A stretch of 64,000 nt of DNA, taken from the NCBI GenBank assembly GCA_902614975.1, contig CACMND010000002.1, positions 104,734-168,733 of the forward strand, given 5' to 3'. Position numbers and translations under genes: made by a program. Shown piece by piece: positions 22,523-34,710 of the stretch (position 1 is the first letter of the stretch; every line of letters starts with the position of its first letter). The notes beneath the pieces were generated by a model that ran no database searches, was not told the origin of the DNA, and saw nothing but the letters and a program-made list of their open reading frames with translations. Source of the stretch: an uncultured Pelagibacteraceae bacterium (lineage in GTDB: Bacteria > Pseudomonadota > Alphaproteobacteria > Pelagibacterales > Pelagibacteraceae).

Positions 22523-23391
22523 TAAGTTAATTTTCCTATTAACAAAATTATTAATATAATTAGACCCAGAAAATTGTTGCTCTTAAATTTTACTAAGCAG
22601 TCTTCTCCACTTTCAGTTTTTAATTTAAGAGATTGAAAAATTAACAGATGAATTAAAGGCACTATTAAAGCGATATAATATAAATAATTAAAATTCATTT
22701 TATAACCAACAAGAAACAATGATATTAAAAATATAATGTAACAAAACGATATAAATTTTTTTGGGTTATTTTTAAATTTAATCGATGTTGATTTAACTCC
22801 AATTATTTCATCATCATTAATATCTTGATATCCATATATTGTGTCGTAACCTAATGTCCAAAATGTGGCTCCTAAATAAAATATAATTGGTATTATAGAA
22901 ACTTCATTTTGGATGGATATCCATGCCAAAACTAGACCGTAATTAAAAGTAATACCTAAAAAAAGTTGAGGCCAGTAAGTAAATCTTTTCATTAATGGGT
23001 ATGTAAAAGCTAATGGCATTGAAAGAAGAGCCATATAAATAGTAAATTTATTAAAATTTATCAAAACTAAAAACGCGATTAAACATAAAATTGTGGCATA
23101 TATTGCTGCATTAAATACTGAAATTTTTTCTGATGCGATTGGTCTATTTTTTGTTCTTTCGACTAACTTATCAATTTTTCTATCACTTATATCGTTAACA
23201 ATACATCCTGCCGATCTCATTAGAACAGATCCAGAAAAAAATAAAAAAGCATAAATAAAATAAGTATTTAAAGAAAGAGAAAAATCATATGAAATTGTTA
23301 AACCCCAAACGCATGGCCAAAATAGAAGCATGAAACCAATTGGTTTGTTAAGTCTTGTCAATTCAATGAAAATTTTAACCTTTTCAGACAT
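22522..23391 (-). CDS. ubiA: 4-hydroxybenzoate polyprenyltransferase
   Basis: LTRLNKPIGFMLLFWPCVWGL, RSAGCIVNDISDRKIDKLVERTKNRPIAS, GYQDINDDEIIGVKSTSI. Confidence 0.95.
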   Translation of the reverse strand: MSEKVKIFIELTRLNKPIGFMLLFWPCVWGLTISYDFSLSLNTYFIYAFLFFSGSVLMRSAGCIVNDISDRKIDKLVERTKNRPIASEKISVFNAAIYATILCLIAFLVLINFNKFTIYMALLSMPLAFTYPLMKRFTYWPQLFLGITFNYGLVLAWISIQNEVSIIPIIFYLGATFWTLGYDTIYGYQDINDDEIIGVKSTSIKFKNNPKKFISFCYIIFLISLFLVGYKMNFNYLYYIALIVPLIHLLIFQSLKLKTESGEDCLVKFKSNNFLGLIILIILLIGKLT

Positions 23392-23440
23392 AATTTACTT
23401 GTAAATAACAAAGCGTAGATTCATAATCAAACTGATTCGC

Positions 23441-23848
23441 ATGAATATTGATTACACTGTTACCGCATTAATGTTTCCCGCTATTCCTTTAATAATGGCT
23501 GTCTATAGTAATAGATTTCATACATTAAGTGGTTTGATTAGAAAAATACACGATGAATATGTTTTTGAAAAGCATACTCCACCAGAGTGGAAACAGCAGC
23601 TAATTAATTTAAATGATAGAGTAAAAAATTTAAGGATTACTATACTTTTTGCAGCATTTGGTTTCTTATTTAATATGCTTACTGTTTTTGCGCTTTATTT
23701 AGAGACATATTTTTTAGCAAGAATAATTTTTGGCTCTTGTTGTTTATCGATGATGGTATCAATAATATTTTTTATAAGAGAAATACAAATCTCGACTAGA
23801 GCGTTAAGACTCCATCTTTCAGATATGGACGATCAATTTAAGGAATAA
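23441..23848 (+). CDS. DUF2721 membrane protein
   Basis: ALMFPAIPLIMAVYSNRFHTLSGLIR; three hydrophobic segments, ~135 aa. Confidence 0.65.
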   Translation: MNIDYTVTALMFPAIPLIMAVYSNRFHTLSGLIRKIHDEYVFEKHTPPEWKQQLINLNDRVKNLRITILFAAFGFLFNMLTVFALYLETYFLARIIFGSCCLSMMVSIIFFIREIQISTRALRLHLSDMDDQFKE

Positions 23849-24809
23849 TAACTGCTGGTCCAGTTAAAACTCTATTCTCTAAATCTATGTGAGCTTGTTT
23901 AGCTTCACTTAATTTATATTTTTTAGAAACTTCAATTTTTATTTTCCCTGAGAGAACTGCATCAAAAACTAACTCAGCAGATTTTTTTAATTCATCCCTT
24001 GTAATTGTATAATGCATTATTGACGGTCTTGTAAAAAAAAGACCTTTTGTGTTTATGTGTTTTTTGACATCTATAGTGTGAACATATCCAGATGCATTTC
24101 CAAATGCCACCATCATTCCTCTAATTTTTAAACATTCTATTGATCCTTCAAAAGTTTTTGCTCCAACACCATCATAGACAACATCTATTCCGTTTTTGCC
24201 TACTATTTTTTCAACTTCTTCTACAAAGTTATGATCTGTATAATTGATAACATGATGACACCCATTTTTTTTTGCTATTTCAACTTTTTCTTTAGATCCA
24301 ACTGTTCCAAAGACTTCACATCCTAAAGCATTAGCCCATTGGCACAATATTTGGCCAACACCACCAGCAGCAGCATGAAATAAAACTTTATCTCCTTTTT
24401 TAACAGCATATGATCTGTGTAATAAATATTCTGATGTTATTCCTTTTAATAAAATACAAGAAGCTATTTCATCTGAAATACCTTCAGGCACGATAACCAA
24501 CTTTTCTTCTGGCATTATTTGTTTTTCCGAGTATCCACTTATTGGAGCAGATGCATGACTTACTCGATCTCCAACTTTAAAAAGACTTACTTCTGAGCCA
24601 ATTTCTTCTACTACTCCCGATGCTTCTAATCCAAGTCCACTTGGTAATTCAATCGGATACAAACCTGTTCGATGGTAGACATCAATATAATTAAGTCCAA
24701 CTGACAAATTTTTAACTAGAACTTCCTTTGGACCAGGTTTACCAATTTCAATATCCTTATATTCTAAGACTTCTGGACCTCCAAACTTTTCAAATCTTAT
24801 AGCTTTCAT
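23838..24809 (-). CDS. NADPH:quinone oxidoreductase (zinc-independent MDR family)
   Basis: EVLVKNLSVGLNYIDVYHRTGLYP, HAAAGGVGQILCQWANALG. Confidence 0.9.
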   Translation of the reverse strand: MKAIRFEKFGGPEVLEYKDIEIGKPGPKEVLVKNLSVGLNYIDVYHRTGLYPIELPSGLGLEASGVVEEIGSEVSLFKVGDRVSHASAPISGYSEKQIMPEEKLVIVPEGISDEIASCILLKGITSEYLLHRSYAVKKGDKVLFHAAAGGVGQILCQWANALGCEVFGTVGSKEKVEIAKKNGCHHVINYTDHNFVEEVEKIVGKNGIDVVYDGVGAKTFEGSIECLKIRGMMVAFGNASGYVHTIDVKKHINTKGLFFTRPSIMHYTITRDELKKSAELVFDAVLSGKIKIEVSKKYKLSEAKQAHIDLENRVLTGPAVIIP

Positions 24810-24811
24810 AT

Positions 24812-25657
24812 TTACTTTACGAAATTACCATTATGGTAATCATCAATTGCTTGAAGTATTTCTTGTTTGGTATTCATGACGAATGGGCCACCTCTTGCAA
24901 TCTGTTCTCCTATCGGTTTTCCAGATATTAGTAAAAATTTAGCGTTTGTTAAAGCAGTTACTTTCAAGTTTTCACCCTTAGATAATAATATTAATGTAGA
25001 GTCTTTAACACTTTCATGTTTATTGTTTCCAATTTCTATCTCACCCTCAATTAAATATATGAATGAATTGTGTGTGGATGGAACTTTATGATTAAAAGTT
25101 TTACTTTCATTTAATTCTACATCAAAATAAATTGGATCGACATTGTGTTTTTTTATTGGACCTTCTGAATTTTCAAACTTTCCAGCAATTACTTTTACAA
25201 ATTTATCTTCATCCTTATGTGTGCTCATTTTATCAGAGTCAATATAATGGTATTCTGGTTTACTCATCTTCTCGCTTGCAGGCATATTAATCCATAATTG
25301 AAAACCATGAAGTTTTCCATCATTCATGGCTGGCATTTCAGAATGAATTATTCCACTACCAGTTTTCATCCATTGCACATCTCCTGCAGTCATTTTTCCT
25401 TGACCACCTGTACTATCTTTATGTTCAAAACTCCCAGCTAACATGTATGTAACTGTTTCAATTCCTCTGTGTGGATGAGGAGGAAAGCCTGCAATATAAT
25501 CATCTTTATTTTCTGATCCAAATTCATCTAACATTAAAAATGGATCATAATAATTTGGTTCAACACCAATACTTCTTTTTAATTTAACTCCTGCACCATC
25601 TGATGCTGGTGTTGGATCTATAATTTTTTCTACTTCGATATTTATCATGTTGTTCAT
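24812..25657 (-). CDS. Pirin family protein
   Basis: FPPHPHRGIETVTYMLAGSFEHKDSTGGQGKMTAGDVQWMKTGSGIIHSEMP. Confidence 0.92.
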   Translation of the reverse strand: MNNMINIEVEKIIDPTPASDGAGVKLKRSIGVEPNYYDPFLMLDEFGSENKDDYIAGFPPHPHRGIETVTYMLAGSFEHKDSTGGQGKMTAGDVQWMKTGSGIIHSEMPAMNDGKLHGFQLWINMPASEKMSKPEYHYIDSDKMSTHKDEDKFVKVIAGKFENSEGPIKKHNVDPIYFDVELNESKTFNHKVPSTHNSFIYLIEGEIEIGNNKHESVKDSTLILLSKGENLKVTALTNAKFLLISGKPIGEQIARGGPFVMNTKQEILQAIDDYHNGNFVK

Positions 25658-25668
25658 ATAGGATATAT

Positions 25669-26331
25669 CTAAATTAAATCAAGCAATTCTGATAAATTAT
25701 TTATTTGTTGGTTAGGCTCAAAATCTAATTTATCAAAAATATTTTTATTTCTATTCACCCAAACTGTGTTGTATCCATAATTCCCTGCACCAGAAACATC
25801 CCATGTATTTGCACTTAAGAATAAAACTTCATTCTTTTCAATATTATATTTATTTACTGGAAGATCATATACTTTTGAATCTGGTTTAAAAATACCAGCT
25901 TCTTCTACAGAAAAAATATCATCAAAAATATCTTTTAATTGATTACTAACGACAAGTTCATTTAAAAGGTCAGGTGTACCATTTGATAGAATTGCTAATT
26001 TATAATTTGATTTTTTTAATTTTTTTAGAGCATCCCTTACTTCTGTAAATGGTGAAAGCACTTTATATAAATTTAATAGTTCTGATCTCATAGAATTATC
26101 AATATTGTAAAAATTCATAGATTTATCCAAACTATCTTCAGTGATTTGCCAAAAATCTTTGTGTCTTCTCATTAAACTTCTAAGCCAAGTATATTCAAGC
26201 TGTGTAGTTCTCCAATAATTAGCAAATCCTTCCCATTTATCTCCTAATTTTTCCTTACATTTTTCAGCTGCAGAATTAACATCAAATAGGGTGCCGTATG
26301 CATCAAATATGATTGCTTTAATTTTTTTCAT
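25669..26331 (-). CDS. Haloacid dehalogenase, type II
   Basis: IIFDAYGTLFDVNSA, LAILSNGTPDLL, FLSANTWDVSGAGNYGYNTVWVNR. Confidence 0.9.
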   Translation of the reverse strand: MKKIKAIIFDAYGTLFDVNSAAEKCKEKLGDKWEGFANYWRTTQLEYTWLRSLMRRHKDFWQITEDSLDKSMNFYNIDNSMRSELLNLYKVLSPFTEVRDALKKLKKSNYKLAILSNGTPDLLNELVVSNQLKDIFDDIFSVEEAGIFKPDSKVYDLPVNKYNIEKNEVLFLSANTWDVSGAGNYGYNTVWVNRNKNIFDKLDFEPNQQINNLSELLDLI

Positions 26332-26348
26332 AAATTAATTTAAATATA

Positions 26349-27047
26349 ATGAGCAATATTAGAATATTTTATCCAGAAAAATTATCAATTAATTTAGAAA
26401 CTAATTTAACTAAGTCTCAGTCACATTATTTATTGAAAGTAATGAGGATTAAACAAGGAGAGACCTTTTCAGTTTTTAATAAATCTGGAGAATGGAAGTC
26501 AATTGTAACTGAAATTTCAAAAAGCAGCTTAAATTTCAAGGTTGTTGAACAGTTGAGACAAAAAGATAAAGAGCAAGAAATCTGGTTAGCTTTCTCACCC
26601 ATTAAATCAAATTATTTTAACTTCATGATACAAAAAGCTACTGAGCTTGGAGTAACAAAATTTGTACCAATTATTTCTGAAAGGACAATTGTTAGAAAAG
26701 TAAATAATGAGAGATTAAATAAAATAATTATAGAGTCGTGTGAGCAAAGTAATAGAATAAATATTCCTTCAATTGAAAGACCTCAATCATTAGATAAATT
26801 CCTGTCTAACAATTCAGATATCAATTTAATTTTTGGAGATTTAAATACGAATAATAAAAAAATTAAAATTTCTAATTCAAAACCAAATTGTATTTTAATT
26901 GGTCCTGAAGGGGATTATTCAGCCAGTGAGATTAAAAAGATTCTAAACTTTAAGGGGTCTCAATCGATAAAACTAAGTGATAACATTTTAAGGTCTGAAA
27001 CTGCGGTTATATCCGCGTTATCTGTGATCAATTATTTGCAAAATTGA
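26349..27047 (+). CDS. rsmE: 16S rRNA (uracil1498-N3)-methyltransferase RsmE
   Basis: QSHYLLKVMR, KATELGVTKFVPIISERT, LIGPEGDYSASE, LSDNILRSETA. Confidence 0.94.
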   Translation: MSNIRIFYPEKLSINLETNLTKSQSHYLLKVMRIKQGETFSVFNKSGEWKSIVTEISKSSLNFKVVEQLRQKDKEQEIWLAFSPIKSNYFNFMIQKATELGVTKFVPIISERTIVRKVNNERLNKIIIESCEQSNRINIPSIERPQSLDKFLSNNSDINLIFGDLNTNNKKIKISNSKPNCILIGPEGDYSASEIKKILNFKGSQSIKLSDNILRSETAVISALSVINYLQN

Positions 27048-27106
27048 TAAATTGTCGCGAATTCTCTAGTATTTTTTATAATATTTTCGATCTATATAGA
27101 AAACAA

Positions 27107-29556
<2,450 letters not shown>

Positions 29557-29582
29557 TAACGTCTTAAGATATAAAAATTAAA

Positions 29583-30491
29583 ATGGCTACGACGTATTCT
29601 AAAGTAAAAAAATCATATTACGAACTAGGTATTATTCCTGAATTATTAAAGTTAATGAAACCAAGGGTAATGTCTCTTGTTATCTTCACTTGTGCAGTTG
29701 GTCTATTAACAGCTCCTACTTCAGTTTCATTTCAACAATCAGTGATTGGGATATTAATTGTAGCCTTTGGTGCTGGAGCAGCAGGAGCACTTAACATGTG
29801 GTATGAAGCTGACTTAGATAAATTAATGTCTAGAACTTGCTTACGTCCAATTCCAAGAGGAAAGCTGAACAGAAACCAAGCATTATATTTTGGAACATTT
29901 CTGTCAGTTATTTCAGTTGTAAGCTTATACTTTGTTACTAATGCTTTATCAGCGTTTCTATTATTGTTTACGATATTATTTTACGTATTTGTTTATACAA
30001 TCTGGTTAAAAAGAAAAACTCCACAAAATATTGTTATAGGTGGAGCATCAGGAGCTTTGCCACCAGTAATTGGGTGGGCAATAGCAACAAATTCTATTTC
30101 GTTGGAATCGATTGCTTTTTTCTTAATAATTTTCTTTTGGACACCATCACACTTTTGGGCATTAAGCCTGTACAAGGCTGATGATTATAAAAAAGCAGGT
30201 ATTCCAATGCTTCCAGTAACTAATGGAATACAGGATACTAAAAAAAATATTCTAATTTATTCTTTGCTAATGATACCTACAATTGTTTTCCCATATTACA
30301 TTGGATTTGTCGGTGAAGTATTCTTGACACTTAGCTTGCTACTTACATTTTATTATAATTTAATTTGTTTCCAGCTTTACAACTATAAAGTTGGAAAATT
30401 TAATATAAAGAAAGCTAGACATATTTTTAGTTATTCAATTATTTACTTATTTTTAATATTTGTTTTTTTCTTAGTGGACAAAATTTTATGA
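29583..30491 (+). CDS. ctaB: Protoheme IX farnesyltransferase
   Basis: LMKPRVMSLVIFTCAVGL, NMWYEADLDKLMSRTCLRPIPRGKL. Confidence 0.96.
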   Translation: MATTYSKVKKSYYELGIIPELLKLMKPRVMSLVIFTCAVGLLTAPTSVSFQQSVIGILIVAFGAGAAGALNMWYEADLDKLMSRTCLRPIPRGKLNRNQALYFGTFLSVISVVSLYFVTNALSAFLLLFTILFYVFVYTIWLKRKTPQNIVIGGASGALPPVIGWAIATNSISLESIAFFLIIFFWTPSHFWALSLYKADDYKKAGIPMLPVTNGIQDTKKNILIYSLLMIPTIVFPYYIGFVGEVFLTLSLLLTFYYNLICFQLYNYKVGKFNIKKARHIFSYSIIYLFLIFVFFLVDKIL

Positions 30492-30613
30492 TAGTTAAAG
30501 ATCAAAAATTAAAAAAGAAAAATTTATGGACAGCAGTTGGTTTGGTCGCATTTATAGTTTTCTTATTCATTTTCACATTATTTAATATTGGAGTATTTGA
30601 AAGACCTCTATGA
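30488..30613 (+). CDS. 41-aa single-TM protein in the cox cluster (CoxF-position small protein)
   Basis: Not in the ORF track. MIVKDQKLKKKNLWTAVGLVAFIVFLFIFTLFNIGVFERPL*; ATGA overlaps with both ctaB and ctaG. Confidence 0.75.
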   Translation: MIVKDQKLKKKNLWTAVGLVAFIVFLFIFTLFNIGVFERPL

Positions 30614-31158
30614 TTAAAAAAAATACTTTAACTCCACTAATTCTTGCAGGAATTTTTGTCTTTATGTTGGGATTGTCTTTTGCAGCTGTGCCTTTGTATG
30701 ATTTATTTTGCAGAGTAACTGGCTTTGGCGGAACAACACAAATATCCAAAGAGGCTCCTAATATAGTTTTAGATAAAAAAATAAATGTAAGATTAGATAC
30801 CAACGTTAACAGTGCTCTTGATTGGAATTTTGATGTTGATCAAAAAACAATGGATGTTCAGCCAGGCAAGGTATACAGAATTAAATTTGAAGTGGAAAAC
30901 ACGGGAGATGAAATTTCATCTGCTGTAGCTACATATAATGTTTCTCCATCATCATTTGGAGCATATTTTAATAAATTAGGCTGTTTTTGCTTTGAAAAAC
31001 AAACGCTAGATCCAGGGGAAAAGGCAAGTTACACCCTAGTATTCTACTTAGATCCAGAATTAGTAAATGATCCAAAAACATCTAGAGTTGAAGATGTTAC
31101 TATGTCATATACTTTTTTCTCATCTGAATATTATAAAAACGAAAAAAAAGAGAGTTAA
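30610..31158 (+). CDS. ctaG: Cytochrome c oxidase assembly protein CtaG/Cox11
   Basis: AAVPLYDLFCRVTGFGGTTQ, KLGCFCFEKQTLDPGE. Confidence 0.96.
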   Translation: MIKKNTLTPLILAGIFVFMLGLSFAAVPLYDLFCRVTGFGGTTQISKEAPNIVLDKKINVRLDTNVNSALDWNFDVDQKTMDVQPGKVYRIKFEVENTGDEISSAVATYNVSPSSFGAYFNKLGCFCFEKQTLDPGEKASYTLVFYLDPELVNDPKTSRVEDVTMSYTFFSSEYYKNEKKES

Positions 31159-31163
31159 AATAA

Positions 31164-31955
31164 ATGTCTGCATCTGGTCAAAAACATGATTATCATTTAG
31201 TTGACCCTAGTCCTTGGCCTCTAGCTACATCTATAGCAACACTAGTTACAGCTGTTGGATCTGTTTATTATTTTCACAGTAAAGTTATGTGGGCAATGGT
31301 TTTAGGTTTTTTACTTATAATTTATTGTGCTTTTATGTGGTTCAGAGATGTTGTAATCGAAGCTGAGCACAAAGGTCATCATACACCTGTTGTTCAAATT
31401 CATCATAGATATGGAATGACATTATTTATAGCTTCTGAAGTAATGTTTTTTGTTGCATGGTTTTGGGCATACTTTGATGCAAGTTTGTTTCCAAATGAAT
31501 TCATGGGAAATGTATGGCCACCAAAAGATATTGAAACTTTTGATCCATGGGACATCCCACTTATAAATACTCTTGTCCTACTTTTATCTGGTACAACAGT
31601 AACTTGGGCACACCATTCTTTATTAGAGGATGATAGAAAAGGATTTATAAATGGTCTAATCTGTACAGTAATTTTAGGAGCATTTTTTACGTTATTGCAA
31701 ATATACGAATACCAACACGCTACATTTAGTTTTTCAGGTCATATTTATGGAGCTACATTCTATATGGCCACAGGGTTTCATGGTTTCCACGTTTTAGTTG
31801 GGACTATTTTTTTAGCGGTTTGTTTATGGAGAGGTAAATTAGGACATTTTACTAAAGAACATCACTTTGGTTTCGAGGCTGCTGCTTGGTACTGGCACTT
31901 TGTTGACGTTGTCTGGTTATTCTTATTTGCAGCTATTTACATTTGGGGAAGTTAA
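31164..31955 (+). CDS. coxC: Cytochrome c oxidase subunit III
   Basis: HDYHLVDPSPWPL, HHRYGMTLFIASEVMFFVAWFWAYFD, YWHFVDVVWLFLF. Confidence 0.98.
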   Translation: MSASGQKHDYHLVDPSPWPLATSIATLVTAVGSVYYFHSKVMWAMVLGFLLIIYCAFMWFRDVVIEAEHKGHHTPVVQIHHRYGMTLFIASEVMFFVAWFWAYFDASLFPNEFMGNVWPPKDIETFDPWDIPLINTLVLLLSGTTVTWAHHSLLEDDRKGFINGLICTVILGAFFTLLQIYEYQHATFSFSGHIYGATFYMATGFHGFHVLVGTIFLAVCLWRGKLGHFTKEHHFGFEAAAWYWHFVDVVWLFLFAAIYIWGS

Positions 31956-31961
31956 TAGTTC

Positions 31962-32615
31962 TTGAAAAATAAGCTATCTTTTTCAATTTTTGTATACTTT
32001 TTTATTTTAGTTTTTTTGGCATTAGGTACTTGGCAAATTATAAGACTAAACTGGAAGCTTGATTTAATAAATTCAATCGACCAATCTTTAAAAAGTGATC
32101 CAGTAGAATTTAATGGAAGTAATCCAATTAACTTTAAAAAAATCAAATTTGAAGGAATATTAGATAATTCAAAAATAATTTATTTATATTCCTTAAATGA
32201 AAAAGGAGAGCCAGGATTTGACATTGTAAATCCAGTTAGTATTAACAATAAAAGCTATTTAATAAATCGGGGTTGGGTTCCAAGAGATTTTAAATCTAAA
32301 AAGTATGTTTCAAATGAAAGTAAGTTTGAGGGAGTTTTAAAATTAAAAAGCAAATTTAATTATTTCAAGCCAGATAATGACGTAAATAAGAATTATTGGT
32401 TCACGCTTAAAGATGAAGATTTATTGACCTATACAGGTAAAGAATTTTCTCCATTCATTATCAACAATATTAGCAAGCAGGAAGGAATTTATCCTCAGTC
32501 AAAACAAATTGGAGCCAATATTTCAAACAACCACTTAAAGTATGCTCTTACATGGTTTTCATTAGCTGTTTCCATTTTTTTAATATATTTATATTTTAGA
32601 AAAAAAAATTACTGA
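31962..32615 (+). CDS. SURF1 family cytochrome oxidase assembly protein
   Basis: FFILVFLALGTWQIIRLNWK, YLINRGWVPRDFK; follows coxC. The track lists a methionine start, but the DNA there reads ttg (31962). Confidence 0.9.
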   Translation: MKNKLSFSIFVYFFILVFLALGTWQIIRLNWKLDLINSIDQSLKSDPVEFNGSNPINFKKIKFEGILDNSKIIYLYSLNEKGEPGFDIVNPVSINNKSYLINRGWVPRDFKSKKYVSNESKFEGVLKLKSKFNYFKPDNDVNKNYWFTLKDEDLLTYTGKEFSPFIINNISKQEGIYPQSKQIGANISNNHLKYALTWFSLAVSIFLIYLYFRKKNY

Positions 32616-33988
32616 TGGAATATATAAGCACTAGAAATAATTCAGATCATTTTTCATTTAAAAACGTATTTCTGAAAGGCTTAGCTGATGATGGAGGCCT
32701 TTTTGTGCCAAAGTCAATCAAACCATTTAGTAAAGATGAACTAAACAAACTAAGTAGTTTTAATTACAATGAATTAGCAGCTGAAATAATATTCCCATTT
32801 ATCGGTGATTTTATGACTAAGGAAGAGTTAATTTCCACAGTATCAAAATCTTACTCAAATTTTAGAGCAGAAGATGTTGTAAAAATCTCTGATTTAGGAA
32901 ATTTAAAAGTCTTAGAACTCTATCATGGCCCAACTCTTGCTTTTAAAGATATTGCAATGCAATTAATAGGAAATTTCTATCAATATCACTTAGGAAATGA
33001 GAAAAAAAAAATTAATATTATTGTAGCAACATCAGGAGACACAGGTGCAGCTGCTATTGATGCTTTAAAAGGCAAAAAGAATTTAAATGTTTTTGTATTA
33101 CATCCAAATAACAGGATCTCACCAGTGCAAAGAAGACTGATGACAATCCATGAAGAAAAAAATGTATTCAATATTGCTATTGAGGGAAATTTTGATGACT
33201 GTCAAAATCTGGTTAAAGCAATGTTTAATGATGAAAAATTTTCTAGCTCAATAAATATGTCAGGTGTTAATTCGATTAATTGGGCAAGAATTGTTGCTCA
33301 AGCTGTTTATTATTTTTATGCTTATTTTAAAATAGGTAATGGACAGCCTTTGTCTTTTTCTGTTCCGACTGGAAATTTTGGAGATATTTATGCTGGTTAT
33401 TTAGCGAAGAAACTCGGTCTTCCAATTGATAAACTTATTGTAGCTACAAACAAAAATGACATTCTTCATAGAGCAATTTCTGGTGGAGATTACACTCAAA
33501 AGAAAGTTGAAGAAACAAATACCCCTAGCATGGATATCCAGATAGCAAGTAACTTTGAAAGACTTTTATATGATGTAAAAGACTGTAACTCAGAAGTTAC
33601 AAAAGATGTGATGAGTAAGATAAAAAAAAATAATTATCAAATTGATAATAGTGACTTAAATGAAATAAAAAAGAATTTTACATCTGAAATGTTAGATGAA
33701 AACGAAACTATCCAAATGATAAAAGATATAAATAAAGAATATAAAGTTGTAGTTGATCCACATACTGCAGTTGGAATTGGTGCTGCAAAAAAACTTAGGT
33801 TAGAACAAAATTGTGTTGTTTTATCTACAGCACACCCCTGTAAATTTCCAAAAGCAATCGAAGATGCAATCTCAAAAATTGAAGAATTACCGGATAGTCT
33901 TAAATATGTTTATGATAGAGAAGAAAAATTTGAGGTTATTTCAAATGATATAAATAAAGTTAAAGAATATGTAATAAACTCAATATGA
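32615..33988 (+). CDS. thrC: Threonine synthase
   Basis: YISTRNNSDHFSFKNVFLKGLADDGGLFVP, GPTLAFKDIAMQLIG, TSGDTGAAAIDA, PTGNFGDIYAGYLAK. Confidence 0.97.
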   Translation: MEYISTRNNSDHFSFKNVFLKGLADDGGLFVPKSIKPFSKDELNKLSSFNYNELAAEIIFPFIGDFMTKEELISTVSKSYSNFRAEDVVKISDLGNLKVLELYHGPTLAFKDIAMQLIGNFYQYHLGNEKKKINIIVATSGDTGAAAIDALKGKKNLNVFVLHPNNRISPVQRRLMTIHEEKNVFNIAIEGNFDDCQNLVKAMFNDEKFSSSINMSGVNSINWARIVAQAVYYFYAYFKIGNGQPLSFSVPTGNFGDIYAGYLAKKLGLPIDKLIVATNKNDILHRAISGGDYTQKKVEETNTPSMDIQIASNFERLLYDVKDCNSEVTKDVMSKIKKNNYQIDNSDLNEIKKNFTSEMLDENETIQMIKDINKEYKVVVDPHTAVGIGAAKKLRLEQNCVVLSTAHPCKFPKAIEDAISKIEELPDSLKYVYDREEKFEVISNDINKVKEYVINSI

Positions 33989-34470
33989 AATTAAAAATAA
34001 AAGATCAAATCCCAGATATAGAAATTTTTCATTTAGCAGATGGTGAACCACAAACTAGTAAAATTAGAGATATATTAGGAAAAGGTAAAGTTGTTTTATT
34101 CGGATTGCCTGGTGCCTTTACTTCTACTTGTTCAAAACTTCATCTTCCTGGATATGTAGGTAATGCAGATAAAATTAAATCAAAAGGAATAGAAAAAATA
34201 TTTTGTTTATCTGTAAATGATCCATTTGTTATGAATGCCTGGGGAGAAGCGAATAATGTTAGAGGCAAAATTACAATGTTATCAGATCCTTATCTATTAT
34301 TCACGAAAGCAATTGGTGCAGAAGTGGATAGAAATTCAAAAGGAATGGGCATCAGATCAAATCGTTACGCAATGGTTATTGAAAATCTAGAAGTCATTAA
34401 TATTCAAGTTGAGAAAGAGACTAAACAATGTTATCTCTCATCTTCAGAATATATTTTAGGCATTATATGA
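33985..34470 (+). CDS. Peroxiredoxin (Prx5/AHP1 type)
   Basis: LFGLPGAFTSTCSKLHLPGYV, SVNDPFVMNAWGEA. Confidence 0.93.
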   Translation: MKLKIKDQIPDIEIFHLADGEPQTSKIRDILGKGKVVLFGLPGAFTSTCSKLHLPGYVGNADKIKSKGIEKIFCLSVNDPFVMNAWGEANNVRGKITMLSDPYLLFTKAIGAEVDRNSKGMGIRSNRYAMVIENLEVINIQVEKETKQCYLSSSEYILGII

Positions 34471-34710
34471 TTAGAGAAAACTTTTGGTGTCCTAACAATT
34501 TCTAATTAAAATACTAAATAAAGTTCGAACTTTGCATTTTATTTTGTGTCTCCTTGCAATGTTGATGAACCGTCAACATTAAGTTATATTAATAAAAATC
34601 GTTCATATGAATTTTTACAATTTAGTATTTTTATCTGGTATTAGTAAAATTTAAAAAAAAGATTGTATATTAAATCTCTTTAAAATATTTGACTGATATA
34701 TAAATATATT

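Noticed and set aside
27044-27106. N-terminal extension of coxB in the ORF track
   Set aside because: Overlaps rsmE and precedes a good signal peptide starting at ATG 27107; extension is unlikely to be translated.
34520-34540. GTTCGAAC resembling a tRNA T-arm
   Set aside because: No acceptor, anticodon stem or CCA context around it; explained as a simple palindrome.
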